Shown: positions 1-6,188 of the stretch, piece by piece | Numbering within the stretch: the stretch's first letter is position 1 | How the letters are laid out: each line of letters starts with the position of its first letter | DNA from: an uncultured cyanobacterium | GTDB taxonomy: Bacteria > Cyanobacteriota > Cyanobacteriia > Phormidesmidales > Phormidesmidaceae | Assembly: GCA_938029995.1 (NCBI GenBank) | Contig: CALHGI010000642.1 | Location: 1 to 11,507 of the forward strand | DNA: 11,507 nucleotides | Reading direction: 5' to 3' | Program-made: the position numbers and the translations under genes | The notes under the pieces: generated by a model | Seen by the model: only the letters and a program-made list of their open reading frames with translations | Told to the model about the DNA's origin: nothing | Database searches by the model: none

Positions 1-505
1 CCTTGAGGGTGCGGCCGGTGGAGACTAGGTCCACAATGGCCTCGGACATACCAGTGATGGGGCCTAATTCAACGGAACCGTAGAGGGGAATAATTTCCAC
101 TGGCAAGTCAATGCTTTGGAAATAACGGCGGGCACTGTGGACAAATTTGGACGCCACGCGGCAGTGGGGGGGTAAGTCTAGGGCGGAGCGATAGGGGCCA
201 TCTTTTTTTACTGCCACGGAAAAGCGGCAGTCGCCAAACCCTAAATCTGCTAGCTGGGCCACATTGGGCTCTTTTTCGTAGAGAACGTCGTAGCCCACAA
301 TGCCAAGCTGGGCCTGGCCATATTCCACATAGACCGGCACATCTTGGGCTCTGACTAATAATCCTTTAGCACGACCGCTGCTTTCGGTAATTTGGAGCTG
401 TCGATTGCTGCTGTCGAGAAATGCACTAAAGTCCAGTCCGGCCCCTTGCAGCATACGGATGGTGTCTTTGAGCAACGAACCCTTGGGTAGTGCAACGGTA
501 ATCAT
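1..505 (-). CDS. hisG: ATP phosphoribosyltransferase, short form (HisG), 3' end outside window
   Basis: Catalyses the first step of histidine biosynthesis, condensing ATP with PRPP to phosphoribosyl-ATP in the cytoplasm. Translating the minus strand from the ATG at 505-503 gives a protein opening [20 protein letters not shown], the standard HisG N-terminus. The family segments LGIVGYDVL and DLVSTGRTL follow. 168 codons lie in the window. The short-form enzyme is usually about 210 residues, so roughly 40 C-terminal residues are cut off by the left edge. The short form lacks the regulatory C-terminal domain and by family knowledge works with HisZ, which is not seen here. The start follows a C-rich leader with no Shine-Dalgarno sequence. 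It lies only 34 nt downstream of the stop codon of the preceding minus-strand PLP-enzyme gene, so co-transcription is likely. Identity is confident. Confidence 0.95.
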   Translation of the reverse strand, partial: MITVALPKGSLLKDTIRMLQGAGLDFSAFLDSSNRQLQITESSGRAKGLLVRAQDVPVYVEYGQAQLGIVGYDVLYEKEPNVAQLADLGFGDCRFSVAVKKDGPYRSALDLPPHCRVASKFVHSARRYFQSIDLPVEIIPLYGSVELGPITGMSEAIVDLVSTGRTLK

Positions 506-539
506 GGGGGCGGTGGTGGGTGGTGGATATGTAGTTATT

Positions 540-1787
540 TTAACAATATGCCGGACCAATAGCTTGGGCGGCGGCTTCGGCTGCGATCGCAACGTGGGTC
601 CAATGGGTCCCCCCCTGGCAATAGACCACATAGGGCTCCCTCAACGGTCCATCGGCGGACAGTTCCGATGTGCTGCCATCAATAAACGTGCCCCCAGCCA
701 TCACCAGCTGACTGTCATAGCCCGGCATGGCCGCAGGCACCGGAGCCACATAGGCCTCAATGGGAGAATGTTGCTGAATAGCCTGACAAAAAGCGATTAA
801 TTTCTCCGGGTCCTCCAAGCGAATCGCTTGAATCACGTCCCGCTGAGGGGCCTCAACCGTTGGATTAACCCCATAGCCCAGCTGACTAAACATACTGGCC
901 AATAGATAATTCCCCTTGAGGGCCTCCCCCACCATTTGGGGGGCCAAAAACAGCCCCTGGAATAGGAGCCGATTCTGACTCAACGTGGCTCCCCCAGAGC
1001 TGCCAATGCCGGGCGATGTGAGACGACAGGTGGCTGCTTCCACCAAATCGGCCCGCCCCGCCACATAGCCCCCGGTGGTCACAATGGTCCCCCCCGGATT
1101 TTTAATCAACGACCCGGCCATCAGGTCGGCCCCCACCGCCGTGGGCTCCTGAGTTTCCACAAACTCGCCGTAGCAGTTATCCACAAAACACACCGTATCG
1201 GGATTCTGGGCCTTAACCGAGCGCACAATCCGGCCAATGTCATCCACGGTGAGACTGGAGCGCCAACTATAGCCACAGGACCGCTGAATCAAAACCATTT
1301 TGGTCTGGGGGCGCAGGGCCGTAGCCAAACCATCCCAATCCACAGTGTTAACGGGTGTTAGGGGCAGTTGCCGGTAGCTAACACCAAAATCCTTTAAAGA
1401 ACCTTGGAGCGCCCCTTGGCCATTTTCCCGCACGCCAATGACTTCTTCCAAAGTGTCGTAGGGGGCTCCAGTCACCGCCAACAGTTCATCGCCAGGGCGC
1501 AGAACCCCAAAAAGAGCACAGGTAATGGCATGGGTCCCCGACACAAACTGCACTCGCACCGCAGCCGCCTCCGCCTCCACCAAGGTGGCAAATACCCGAT
1601 CTAAGGTTTGCCGTCCCAAATCATCGTGGCCATATCCTGAAACCCCTGAAAAATGGTGTGTTCCCACACTATGCGTGCGGAAAGCCGCCAAGACTCGCGC
1701 AATATTTACCTTGACCTGGGAGTCAATTGCGTAAAAGATCGGAAATAGTGCTTGCTCTGTCGGCTGCGGTGTCTTCAGGCTATTCAC
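540..1787 (-). CDS. Methionine gamma-lyase-like PLP enzyme (aluminium-resistance protein family)
   Basis: A fold-type I PLP-dependent enzyme of the family annotated as methionine gamma-lyase family or aluminium resistance protein. The substrate in cyanobacteria is not established. With the GTG start at 1787 it is 415 residues, normal for the family. Visible landmarks (numbered from this GTG): [15 protein letters not shown] (46-60), FVSGTHA (81-87), the FVDNCYGEF strand with Asp203, and SLIKNPGGT (226-234), where Lys229 is the likely Schiff-base lysine. The open frame continues upstream to an ATG at 1931, but that extension is basic, unlike the family and overlaps the divergent desC gene, so the GTG is preferred. 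A plausible promoter (TTGCGT, 17 bp, TAATTA) lies just upstream and would give a very short leader. The gene is probably co-transcribed with hisG downstream. HIP1 octamer at 583-590 lies inside the coding region. Confidence 0.88.
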   Translation of the reverse strand: MNSLKTPQPTEQALFPIFYAIDSQVKVNIARVLAAFRTHSVGTHHFSGVSGYGHDDLGRQTLDRVFATLVEAEAAAVRVQFVSGTHAITCALFGVLRPGDELLAVTGAPYDTLEEVIGVRENGQGALQGSLKDFGVSYRQLPLTPVNTVDWDGLATALRPQTKMVLIQRSCGYSWRSSLTVDDIGRIVRSVKAQNPDTVCFVDNCYGEFVETQEPTAVGADLMAGSLIKNPGGTIVTTGGYVAGRADLVEAATCRLTSPGIGSSGGATLSQNRLLFQGLFLAPQMVGEALKGNYLLASMFSQLGYGVNPTVEAPQRDVIQAIRLEDPEKLIAFCQAIQQHSPIEAYVAPVPAAMPGYDSQLVMAGGTFIDGSTSELSADGPLREPYVVYCQGGTHWTHVAIAAEAAAQAIGPAYC

Positions 1788-1801
1788 TGGTTTTTTCGGG
1801 C

Positions 1802-1830
1802 TAATTATGCGGCCTCTAATTGTGACGCAA
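1802..1830 (-). promoter_or_regulatory. Candidate promoter for the PLP-enzyme/hisG transcript
   Basis: Read on the minus strand, TTGCGT (1830-1825) and TAATTA (1807-1802) are separated by exactly 17 bp, a reasonable sigma-70 type promoter. Transcription would begin near 1795, only about 8 nt before the GTG start at 1787, so the message would be nearly leaderless. TAATTA is self-complementary, so the same hexamer could also serve the divergent desC gene, though no convincing plus-strand -35 was found. Assigned by pattern only. Confidence 0.45.
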
Positions 1831-1862
1831 GTTGGTCCCCACGTTAACGCTGAGATTTTTAC

Positions 1863-2702
1863 ATGACTGTTGCAAACGTTCCAAAACCTCCTATTAATTG
1901 GCCTACGACGATCTTTATGATCGCCGTGCATATCATTACCCTGCTGGCTTTTTTACCCTCAAACTTTAGCTGGAGCGCCGTAGGCGTAGCTCTGTTTTTA
2001 CATTGGATTACAGGCTGCTTGGGAATTACGTTGGGGTGGCATCGCCTAGTGGCCCACCGCAGCTTTACAACCCCTAAGTGGCTCGAATATTTCTTTGTCT
2101 TCTGCGGTAGCCTAGCCTGCCAACATGGCCCCATTGAGTGGATTGGCCTCCATCGCCATCACCATGTCCATTCCGATCAACCCGTTGATCACCACAGTTC
2201 TACCAAGGGCTTTTGGTGGAGCCACATGGGTTGGATTTTCCACGAAGTTCCAGCCGATGGCGCGGTTCCCCGCCTAACCAAAGATATTGCTAACGATCCG
2301 TTTTATTTATTTTGCGAAAAGTACTTTCTGCTGATGCAGATTGTTCTGGGTGTGCTGCTCTATGCCATCGGTGGCTGGTCCTATGTCCTGTGGGGAATTT
2401 TTGTCCGTCTAGTGGCGGTCTACCACTGTACTTGGTTTGTAAATAGTGCCACCCATAAGTTTGGCTACCAAACCTATGATGCTGGTGATTTTTCCACTAA
2501 CTGCTGGTGGGTGGCCCTCCTAACTTATGGCGAAGGCTGGCACAATAACCACCACGCGTTTCAGTTCTCAGCTCGCCACGGCTTGAAATGGTTTGAAGTG
2601 GATATCACCTGGATGGTGATTCAGCTGTTATCCAAGGTGGGTCTGGCGACTAAGGTGAAACTACCCAAGCCAGAAGATATGCAGGCGGCGCCATCGGCCT
2701 AG
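1863..2702 (+). CDS. desC: Delta-9 acyl-lipid/acyl-CoA type fatty acid desaturase (DesC)
   Basis: Integral membrane di-iron desaturase that introduces the first (delta-9) double bond into fatty acyl chains. In cyanobacteria the substrate is an acyl-lipid, with electrons from ferredoxin. All three histidine boxes are present: HRLVAH (60-65, HxxxxH), HRHHH (97-101, HxxHH) and HNNHH (227-231, HxxHH). The segment NSATHKFGYQTYD (194-206) is also typical of the delta-9 group. Hydrophobic stretches around 15-35, 38-58, 74-90 and 155-193 fit the usual four-helix topology. At 279 residues it has the usual DesC length. The ATG at 1863 follows a weak GAG nine bases upstream. It is divergent from the PLP enzyme (75-bp gap) and converges on the zinc-ribbon gene with 17 bp between stops. 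desC genes are often temperature-regulated, but no specific operator was recognised here. Confidence 0.93.
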   Translation: MTVANVPKPPINWPTTIFMIAVHIITLLAFLPSNFSWSAVGVALFLHWITGCLGITLGWHRLVAHRSFTTPKWLEYFFVFCGSLACQHGPIEWIGLHRHHHVHSDQPVDHHSSTKGFWWSHMGWIFHEVPADGAVPRLTKDIANDPFYLFCEKYFLLMQIVLGVLLYAIGGWSYVLWGIFVRLVAVYHCTWFVNSATHKFGYQTYDAGDFSTNCWWVALLTYGEGWHNNHHAFQFSARHGLKWFEVDITWMVIQLLSKVGLATKVKLPKPEDMQAAPSA

Positions 2703-2709
2703 AGCCCTA

Positions 2710-2724
2710 GCTGAACTCTTCAGC
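2710..2724. terminator. Small hairpin in the convergent desC / zinc-ribbon gap
   Basis: A perfect 6-bp inverted repeat, GCTGAA CTC TTCAGC, lies between the stop codons of the two converging genes and includes the TGA stop (2722-2720) of the minus-strand gene. There is no T-tract on either side, so if it terminates transcription it is not a canonical Rho-independent terminator. It may simply slow converging polymerases or protect 3' ends. Confidence 0.3.
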
Positions 2725-3145
2725 GCCTGGATGTGAGCAAGGCTCCACCGGCTAAACCGACCACCAAAACGGCCAAAATTCTAAAGGAAGTTGAAAGGAG
2801 CAGCCAAAATCCGGCGATTCCTAGCAATATAGCCATGGCTATTAGCAACCCCAACCAGCTTGATGCCGGTAGCTGGCTATATTGCTTCCATTGTTGCCCA
2901 GTCCATCGCCACAGGCGACGGTAGGGGTGGGCACCCGAAAGTTGCTCTAGGCCAAACCCATTGTCTCGAATCACATAGATTTGCTGGCAGCGATCGCAAC
3001 CGAACGCTTCCGTGAGCGTAATACCCTGAATTTTCCCCCGATGACGGCAAGTGGGGCAGGGATAGACTTCGCTCAAATCTATCTTCTGGACCAGTTTTTG
3101 AGCACGCAGGGCGCGGTCTTTAAAGAATTGACGATGGCGCAGCAC
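2720..3145 (-). CDS. Membrane-anchored zinc-ribbon protein, conserved hypothetical
   Basis: Unrecognised beyond its architecture. The 141-residue protein has an N-terminal cytosolic part with two CxxC knuckles, CPTC (30-33) and CDRC (50-53), that together would bind one zinc as a rubredoxin-like ribbon. An aromatic and basic linker follows (YRRLWRWTGQQWKQY, about 75-89). Two closely spaced hydrophobic helices (about 95-118 and 120-136) come next, with SRR at the very C-terminus. This suggests a small inner- or thylakoid-membrane protein with a cytosolic metal-binding head. The start is GTG at 3145. An in-frame TAG 18 nt upstream (3166-3164) bounds the frame, and there is no clear Shine-Dalgarno. 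The HIP1 octamer at 2990-2997 is within the gene. It is convergent with desC, and nothing nearby indicates a function. Confidence 0.75.
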   Translation of the reverse strand: MLRHRQFFKDRALRAQKLVQKIDLSEVYPCPTCRHRGKIQGITLTEAFGCDRCQQIYVIRDNGFGLEQLSGAHPYRRLWRWTGQQWKQYSQLPASSWLGLLIAMAILLGIAGFWLLLSTSFRILAVLVVGLAGGALLTSRR

Positions 3146-3375
3146 TAGCTTGAAAAGAAGGGGCTAAAACATAGAACCCAATGTTCAGACCATTGGCACG
3201 TAGGCACACAGGAGTAGAGCCCCAAAAGACCCAACCCCAAAAAACACTATGGAAGCGGTCGATTACATTTTCCCTAAGTCCAAATTAGCCACTACCCAAG
3301 GCAATGCAAGCAATTATTAAGATCGACTTTAGAGTTGATACAGACCGTAACGTTGCTTAACTTCAATACTATCTA

Positions 3376-3404
3376 TTGAAAAAAAAATACTACAGCTTTA
3401 TCGA
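3376..3404 (+). promoter_or_regulatory. Candidate promoter for the orphan small RNA
   Basis: TTGAAA (3376-3381) and TATCGA (3399-3404) are separated by 17 bp on the plus strand, pointing to a start near 3411. A second possible -10 (TAATAT, 3434-3439, within a longer TA-rich run) has no good -35 and would start the RNA near 3446. Either could drive the transcript that ends at the terminator at 3588-3614. Confidence 0.4.
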
Positions 3405-3410
3405 TAGATT

Positions 3411-3614
3411 CACCGTTTTCAAAGGACTCCCATTAATATATAAAGTGCGGACTTTCGCTTTAGTGATGAGTAACAGCAGCTTAGCTGCCTAGCTTGTTTG
3501 CTATGGCATTTGTCCCAATATGACATTCGTCCTTGGTATAGCTACCGGCGGTCGGATTGTCGTATCTCCTTATAACTCCTGTGATTTGGGTGGATTCATT
3601 CCACCCTTTTTTTT
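3411..3614 (+). ncRNA. Putative trans-acting small RNA with CU-rich region and Rho-independent terminator
   Basis: Inferred from a strong plus-strand terminator that has no coding gene upstream: the nearest plus-strand gene, desC, ends about 890 bp earlier with an opposite-strand gene between. Length would be about 170-205 nt depending on the promoter. Internal structure includes the hairpin GCAGC TTA GCTGC (3476-3488). Just before the terminator lie two unpaired-looking CU-rich blocks, CTCCT (3566-3570) and ACTCCT (3575-3580), complementary to Shine-Dalgarno sequences. Cyanobacterial regulatory RNAs such as Yfr1, PsrR1 and IsaR1 share this layout of a CU-rich seed before a terminator. The exact Yfr1 core (CUCCUCACA) is absent, so no named family is assigned. 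Existence is moderately supported; identity is unknown. Confidence 0.5.
3588..3614 (+). terminator. Strong Rho-independent terminator
   Basis: A 7-bp perfect stem, GGGTGGA (3588-3594) with TCCACCC (3600-3606), five-base loop TTCAT, is followed immediately by eight T residues (3607-3614). This is the only canonical terminator in the window. It works on the plus strand only, because on the minus strand the hairpin is preceded rather than followed by the homopolymer. Confidence 0.88.
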
Positions 3615-3776
3615 GCCCAGCGACAGACATCTCCTGGGCGTTGCTGATCCTCGGTATGATTTCGACTGCACCATGCCGTTCTAGAGTGCGTCTGATCGAT
3701 CGGTTCATCCCCTAAATCAGCAACGGCATCTCCTGAGGAGGTGCGCCGTGCTCTACCAGCGTCTTCCCCGCGCACC
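3615..3776. repeat. Densely self-complementary segment with competing stems
   Basis: Five inverted repeats overlap here: GCCCAG/CTGGGC (3615-3620 with 3634-3639), CGTTGCTGAT/ATCAGCAACG (3639-3648 with 3716-3725), ATGCCGTT/AACGGCAT (3673-3680 with 3722-3729), an 8-bp stem with one G-U pair and a TGA loop (3726-3733 with 3737-3744), and GGTGCGC/GCGCACC (3740-3746 with 3770-3776). Several share bases and cannot form together. This is suggestive of a structured RNA or switching leader, on either strand. No known riboswitch consensus was recognised. Confidence 0.45.
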
Positions 3777-3929
3777 ACGCATGAGATGATAGATTAGGGA
3801 TTTGCAGCTGCCTGGGTAGCGGATCCCGTCCCAATTGAGACCTGTGATTGTCCCAGGAACAATGCTGCTTCTAAACGCCAACAAGGCGGCTATGGGCTGA
3901 ACGCAAACTAGCGCCGTTACTCCCCTAAC

Positions 3930-3957
3930 TTGCCCCAGCAGCGTTTTATTTTATAGG
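3930..3957 (+). promoter_or_regulatory. Candidate promoter for the antiporter gene
   Basis: TTGCCC (3930-3935), 16 bp, then TATAGG (3952-3957) on the plus strand would start transcription near 3964, giving a leader of about 28 nt before the ATG at 3992. Match to consensus is only moderate. Confidence 0.3.
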
Positions 3958-3991
3958 TTTTGCCCCTGAGGCATTCGCCGCAATTTAGCCG

Positions 3992-5977
3992 ATGGCAACC
4001 CCGTTTGATATCACTCTGCAAATAGTATTAGCGGTCCTTGCGGGTATCACAGCCCAGGTAGTCGCTGAATATTTGCGGTTACCCAGCATTATTTTCTTGC
4101 TCAGTTTGGGGGTAGGTTTAGGACCTGACGTACTGGGTGTGATTGAGCCTAAGGTGCTGGGCAGCGGCCTAGAGGTGATTGTTTCCCTCTGTGTCGCCCT
4201 CATCCTATTTGAAGGCGGCCTCAATCTCGAGCTCAAAGAACTAGGCCAGGTGTCTGGCAGCCTGCGGAACCTGATCACCATCGGCACCTTTATTACGCTG
4301 CTCGGTGGCGGCATGGCGGCCCATTGGTTTGGCGAATTTCCATGGCCGTTAGCCTTTCTCTACGGCTCCCTAGTGGTGGTCACCGGCCCCACCGTCATTA
4401 CGCCACTCCTCCGCCAGGTCCAGGTGGAGAAAAAAGTCGCCACAATCCTGGAAGGGGAAGGGGTGCTCATTGACCCAGTGGGGGCAATTCTGGCGGTGGT
4501 GGTGCTAGATATTTTGCTCAATGGCGATACCGACGTGGGATTTATTGTCGGGGGGTTGGCCCAGCGCCTGAGCATTGGCGCAGTCATTGGCGGCGTAGGC
4601 GGAGCCCTGCTGGGGCAGTTTCTAAAACGGGCCGATTTTCTATCGGAGGAGCTGCGCAACCTGGTGGTTTTGGCCAGTGTGTGGGGGTTGTTTGGCTTTG
4701 CTCAAAACGTCCGTAGCGAATCTGGCCTCATGGCCACCGTCACCGCCGGGTTAGTACTACGTGCCCTGTCAGTCCCAGATGAGCGGCTACTGTTACGGTT
4801 TAAGGGCCAGCTAACCGTCTTTTCCGTCTCCGTCCTATTTATTCTCTTAGCGGCGGACCTGTCCATTGACAGTGTGTTTGCCCTAGGCGTAGGTTCCGTA
4901 TTCACGGTGCTGGCCCTCATGTTATTGGTACGGCCCCTCAACATCTATGCCTGCACCCTCAACAGTGACCTGAACTGGCGTCAGAAACTATTCCTAAGCT
5001 GGATTGCCCCCAGGGGGATTGTGTCCGCCTCAGTGGCATCCTTATTTGCGATTTTGCTCACCGATCGGGGGGTAAACGGTGGTGATTCCATTAAAGCCCT
5101 GGTCTTTTTAACCATCATCATGACGGTCTTTATCCAGGGACTGACGGCGCGTAGCGTCGCTAAGTTTTTAGGCATCACCCAAGCCGACGCAACTGGGGTC
5201 GTAATTGTGGGTTGTAATCCCATTGGTCGCCTGGTGGGACGTTTGTTTAACCAGCAGGGAGAGTCGGTGGTCATGTTTGACACCGATGAGGAAGCCTGTG
5301 AATTAGCGCGTCAGGATGGCCTACAGGTATACCTAAGCAGCGCCCTCGATGCGGAACTCTTGGACGAAGCAGGATTGAGTTCGATTGGCACATTTCTAGC
5401 TTTAACCACAAATGGTGAGGTGAACTCTGTGGTAGCAGAACGGGCAGCGGAAGAGTTTCAGCCGCCCCGTGTTTTAGCGATTTTGCCCCGCAGCGATGCA
5501 GAACCCGACCTAAAGCCCAATGGCAAGGGAGGCAAAGTAACCCCAACTCCCTTGGCCATTAAGATCTGGAACACCTATTTGAATGATGACGCAGCGGAGA
5601 TGAACACCACCCAACTCCAAGCTGAAGACTTTGAAAAGCAAAAGGATCGACTCAATAAGCTGATTGCCATGGGCGACTTACTACCCATTACTCTGCAGCG
5701 GAATGGCAAGCTGGATGTGGTGCTAGGTCCAGGGACCTGGCAACCTGGGGATACGGTTACCTACCTGATGCATGATCCAACGCCGCAGCTGCTCAAACGG
5801 CTGTCCGGAGGCAAACGGACCGGCCGCTTGGTGAAGGGCACCCTACCGCCACTGCCAACCAATGAAGCGGACAGTGGGGCAGCAGCAGCCGGTGGAAATG
5901 AACCTGATAATGGAACCATAGATGGGGGTGATGCGGCAGCCCAGGAAAATCCCTCCAGTGGGCTGCAACCGTCATAA
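3992..5977 (+). CDS. CPA1-type Na+/H+ antiporter with C-terminal TrkA (RCK-like) domain
   Basis: Membrane antiporter exchanging Na+ (or K+) for protons, with a cytosolic nucleotide-binding regulatory module. About 390 N-terminal residues form some 12 hydrophobic helices. The CPA1 features are ILFEGGLNL (71-79), TGPTVITPLL (131-140), EGVLIDPVGAILA (156-168, with Asp161 as the likely ion-site acid) and APRGIVSASVA (339-349). Residues 402-500 are a TrkA-N Rossmann fold with GCNPIG (407-412) and Asp430 ending beta-2. Residues about 515-597 resemble a TrkA-C domain. A disordered acidic, Gly/Ala-rich tail (about 623-661) follows. The Rossmann glycine motif is GCNPIG rather than GxGxxG, so nucleotide preference is uncertain. 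An in-frame TAG just upstream (3986-3988) makes the ATG at 3992 the first possible start. Which cyanobacterial Nha paralogue it corresponds to cannot be told from sequence alone. Confidence 0.9.
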   Translation: MATPFDITLQIVLAVLAGITAQVVAEYLRLPSIIFLLSLGVGLGPDVLGVIEPKVLGSGLEVIVSLCVALILFEGGLNLELKELGQVSGSLRNLITIGTFITLLGGGMAAHWFGEFPWPLAFLYGSLVVVTGPTVITPLLRQVQVEKKVATILEGEGVLIDPVGAILAVVVLDILLNGDTDVGFIVGGLAQRLSIGAVIGGVGGALLGQFLKRADFLSEELRNLVVLASVWGLFGFAQNVRSESGLMATVTAGLVLRALSVPDERLLLRFKGQLTVFSVSVLFILLAADLSIDSVFALGVGSVFTVLALMLLVRPLNIYACTLNSDLNWRQKLFLSWIAPRGIVSASVASLFAILLTDRGVNGGDSIKALVFLTIIMTVFIQGLTARSVAKFLGITQADATGVVIVGCNPIGRLVGRLFNQQGESVVMFDTDEEACELARQDGLQVYLSSALDAELLDEAGLSSIGTFLALTTNGEVNSVVAERAAEEFQPPRVLAILPRSDAEPDLKPNGKGGKVTPTPLAIKIWNTYLNDDAAEMNTTQLQAEDFEKQKDRLNKLIAMGDLLPITLQRNGKLDVVLGPGTWQPGDTVTYLMHDPTPQLLKRLSGGKRTGRLVKGTLPPLPTNEADSGAAAAGGNEPDNGTIDGGDAAAQENPSSGLQPS

Positions 5978-6188
5978 TGGCCTTAGTTTATTCATGGAGA
6001 AAGCTGAACTCCTAACCATCCCTGCTACAACAACGCAACAAATTGTCTATGCTGATCTCAGCGTTGAACAGTTGCCATTGCAGATACCCATCTCAAAAAA
6101 GCGACCGTAAACTTTTAGGTTCCCTGACTTTTCTTTACTGATTCACCCAGTGCCTCGATGCACTTGGAAATAGTGCTCTAACTGTGCC

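Larger units (their letters stand above)
3146..3991. other. 846-bp interval without a credible protein gene
   Basis: The first 230 bp carry the upstream region of the minus-strand zinc-ribbon gene and an A/T-rich patch with a 9-A run. From about 3376 to 3614 there are promoter-like hexamers and a strong plus-strand terminator, read here as a small RNA gene. From 3615 to about 3780 the DNA is unusually self-complementary. The rest (3781-3991) contains a short CGCC/GGCG hairpin (3876-3888) and a candidate promoter for the antiporter gene. Open frames in this interval have no family resemblance and cut across the terminator. Confidence 0.6.

Noticed and set aside
1788..1931. N-terminal extension of the PLP enzyme to an ATG at 1931
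   Set aside because: It overlaps the start of desC on the other strand, is rich in basic residues and does not resemble the family; the GTG at 1787 gives normal family length.
3445..3470. RNase P RNA-like GAAAGTCCG on the minus strand
   Set aside because: Only a short match; the conserved P4 partner and the remaining core were not found.
3470..3492. Possible tmRNA tag end (a frame reading Ser-Ser-Leu-Ala-Ala-stop)
   Set aside because: No ANN-type tag precedes it, and neither the tmRNA 5' acceptor/D-arm nor a TpsiC arm with CCA end was found on either side.
3561..3614. Yfr1 small RNA
   Set aside because: The layout is similar (ACTCCT, then a GGG-starting terminator stem), but the invariant CUCCUCACA core is missing. 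Kept as an unnamed sRNA.
3520..3684. 54-codon plus-strand open frame
   Set aside because: It runs straight through the strong terminator, has no Shine-Dalgarno and no recognisable family.
3481..3778. Minus-strand open frames in the 3.5-3.8 kb region
   Set aside because: Compositionally unlike proteins, no family resemblance, and they overlap the RNA-like structures.
5994..6110. 38-codon plus-strand open frame between antiporter and TonB-like genes
   Set aside because: No ribosome binding site, no similarity to a known small protein; chance length.
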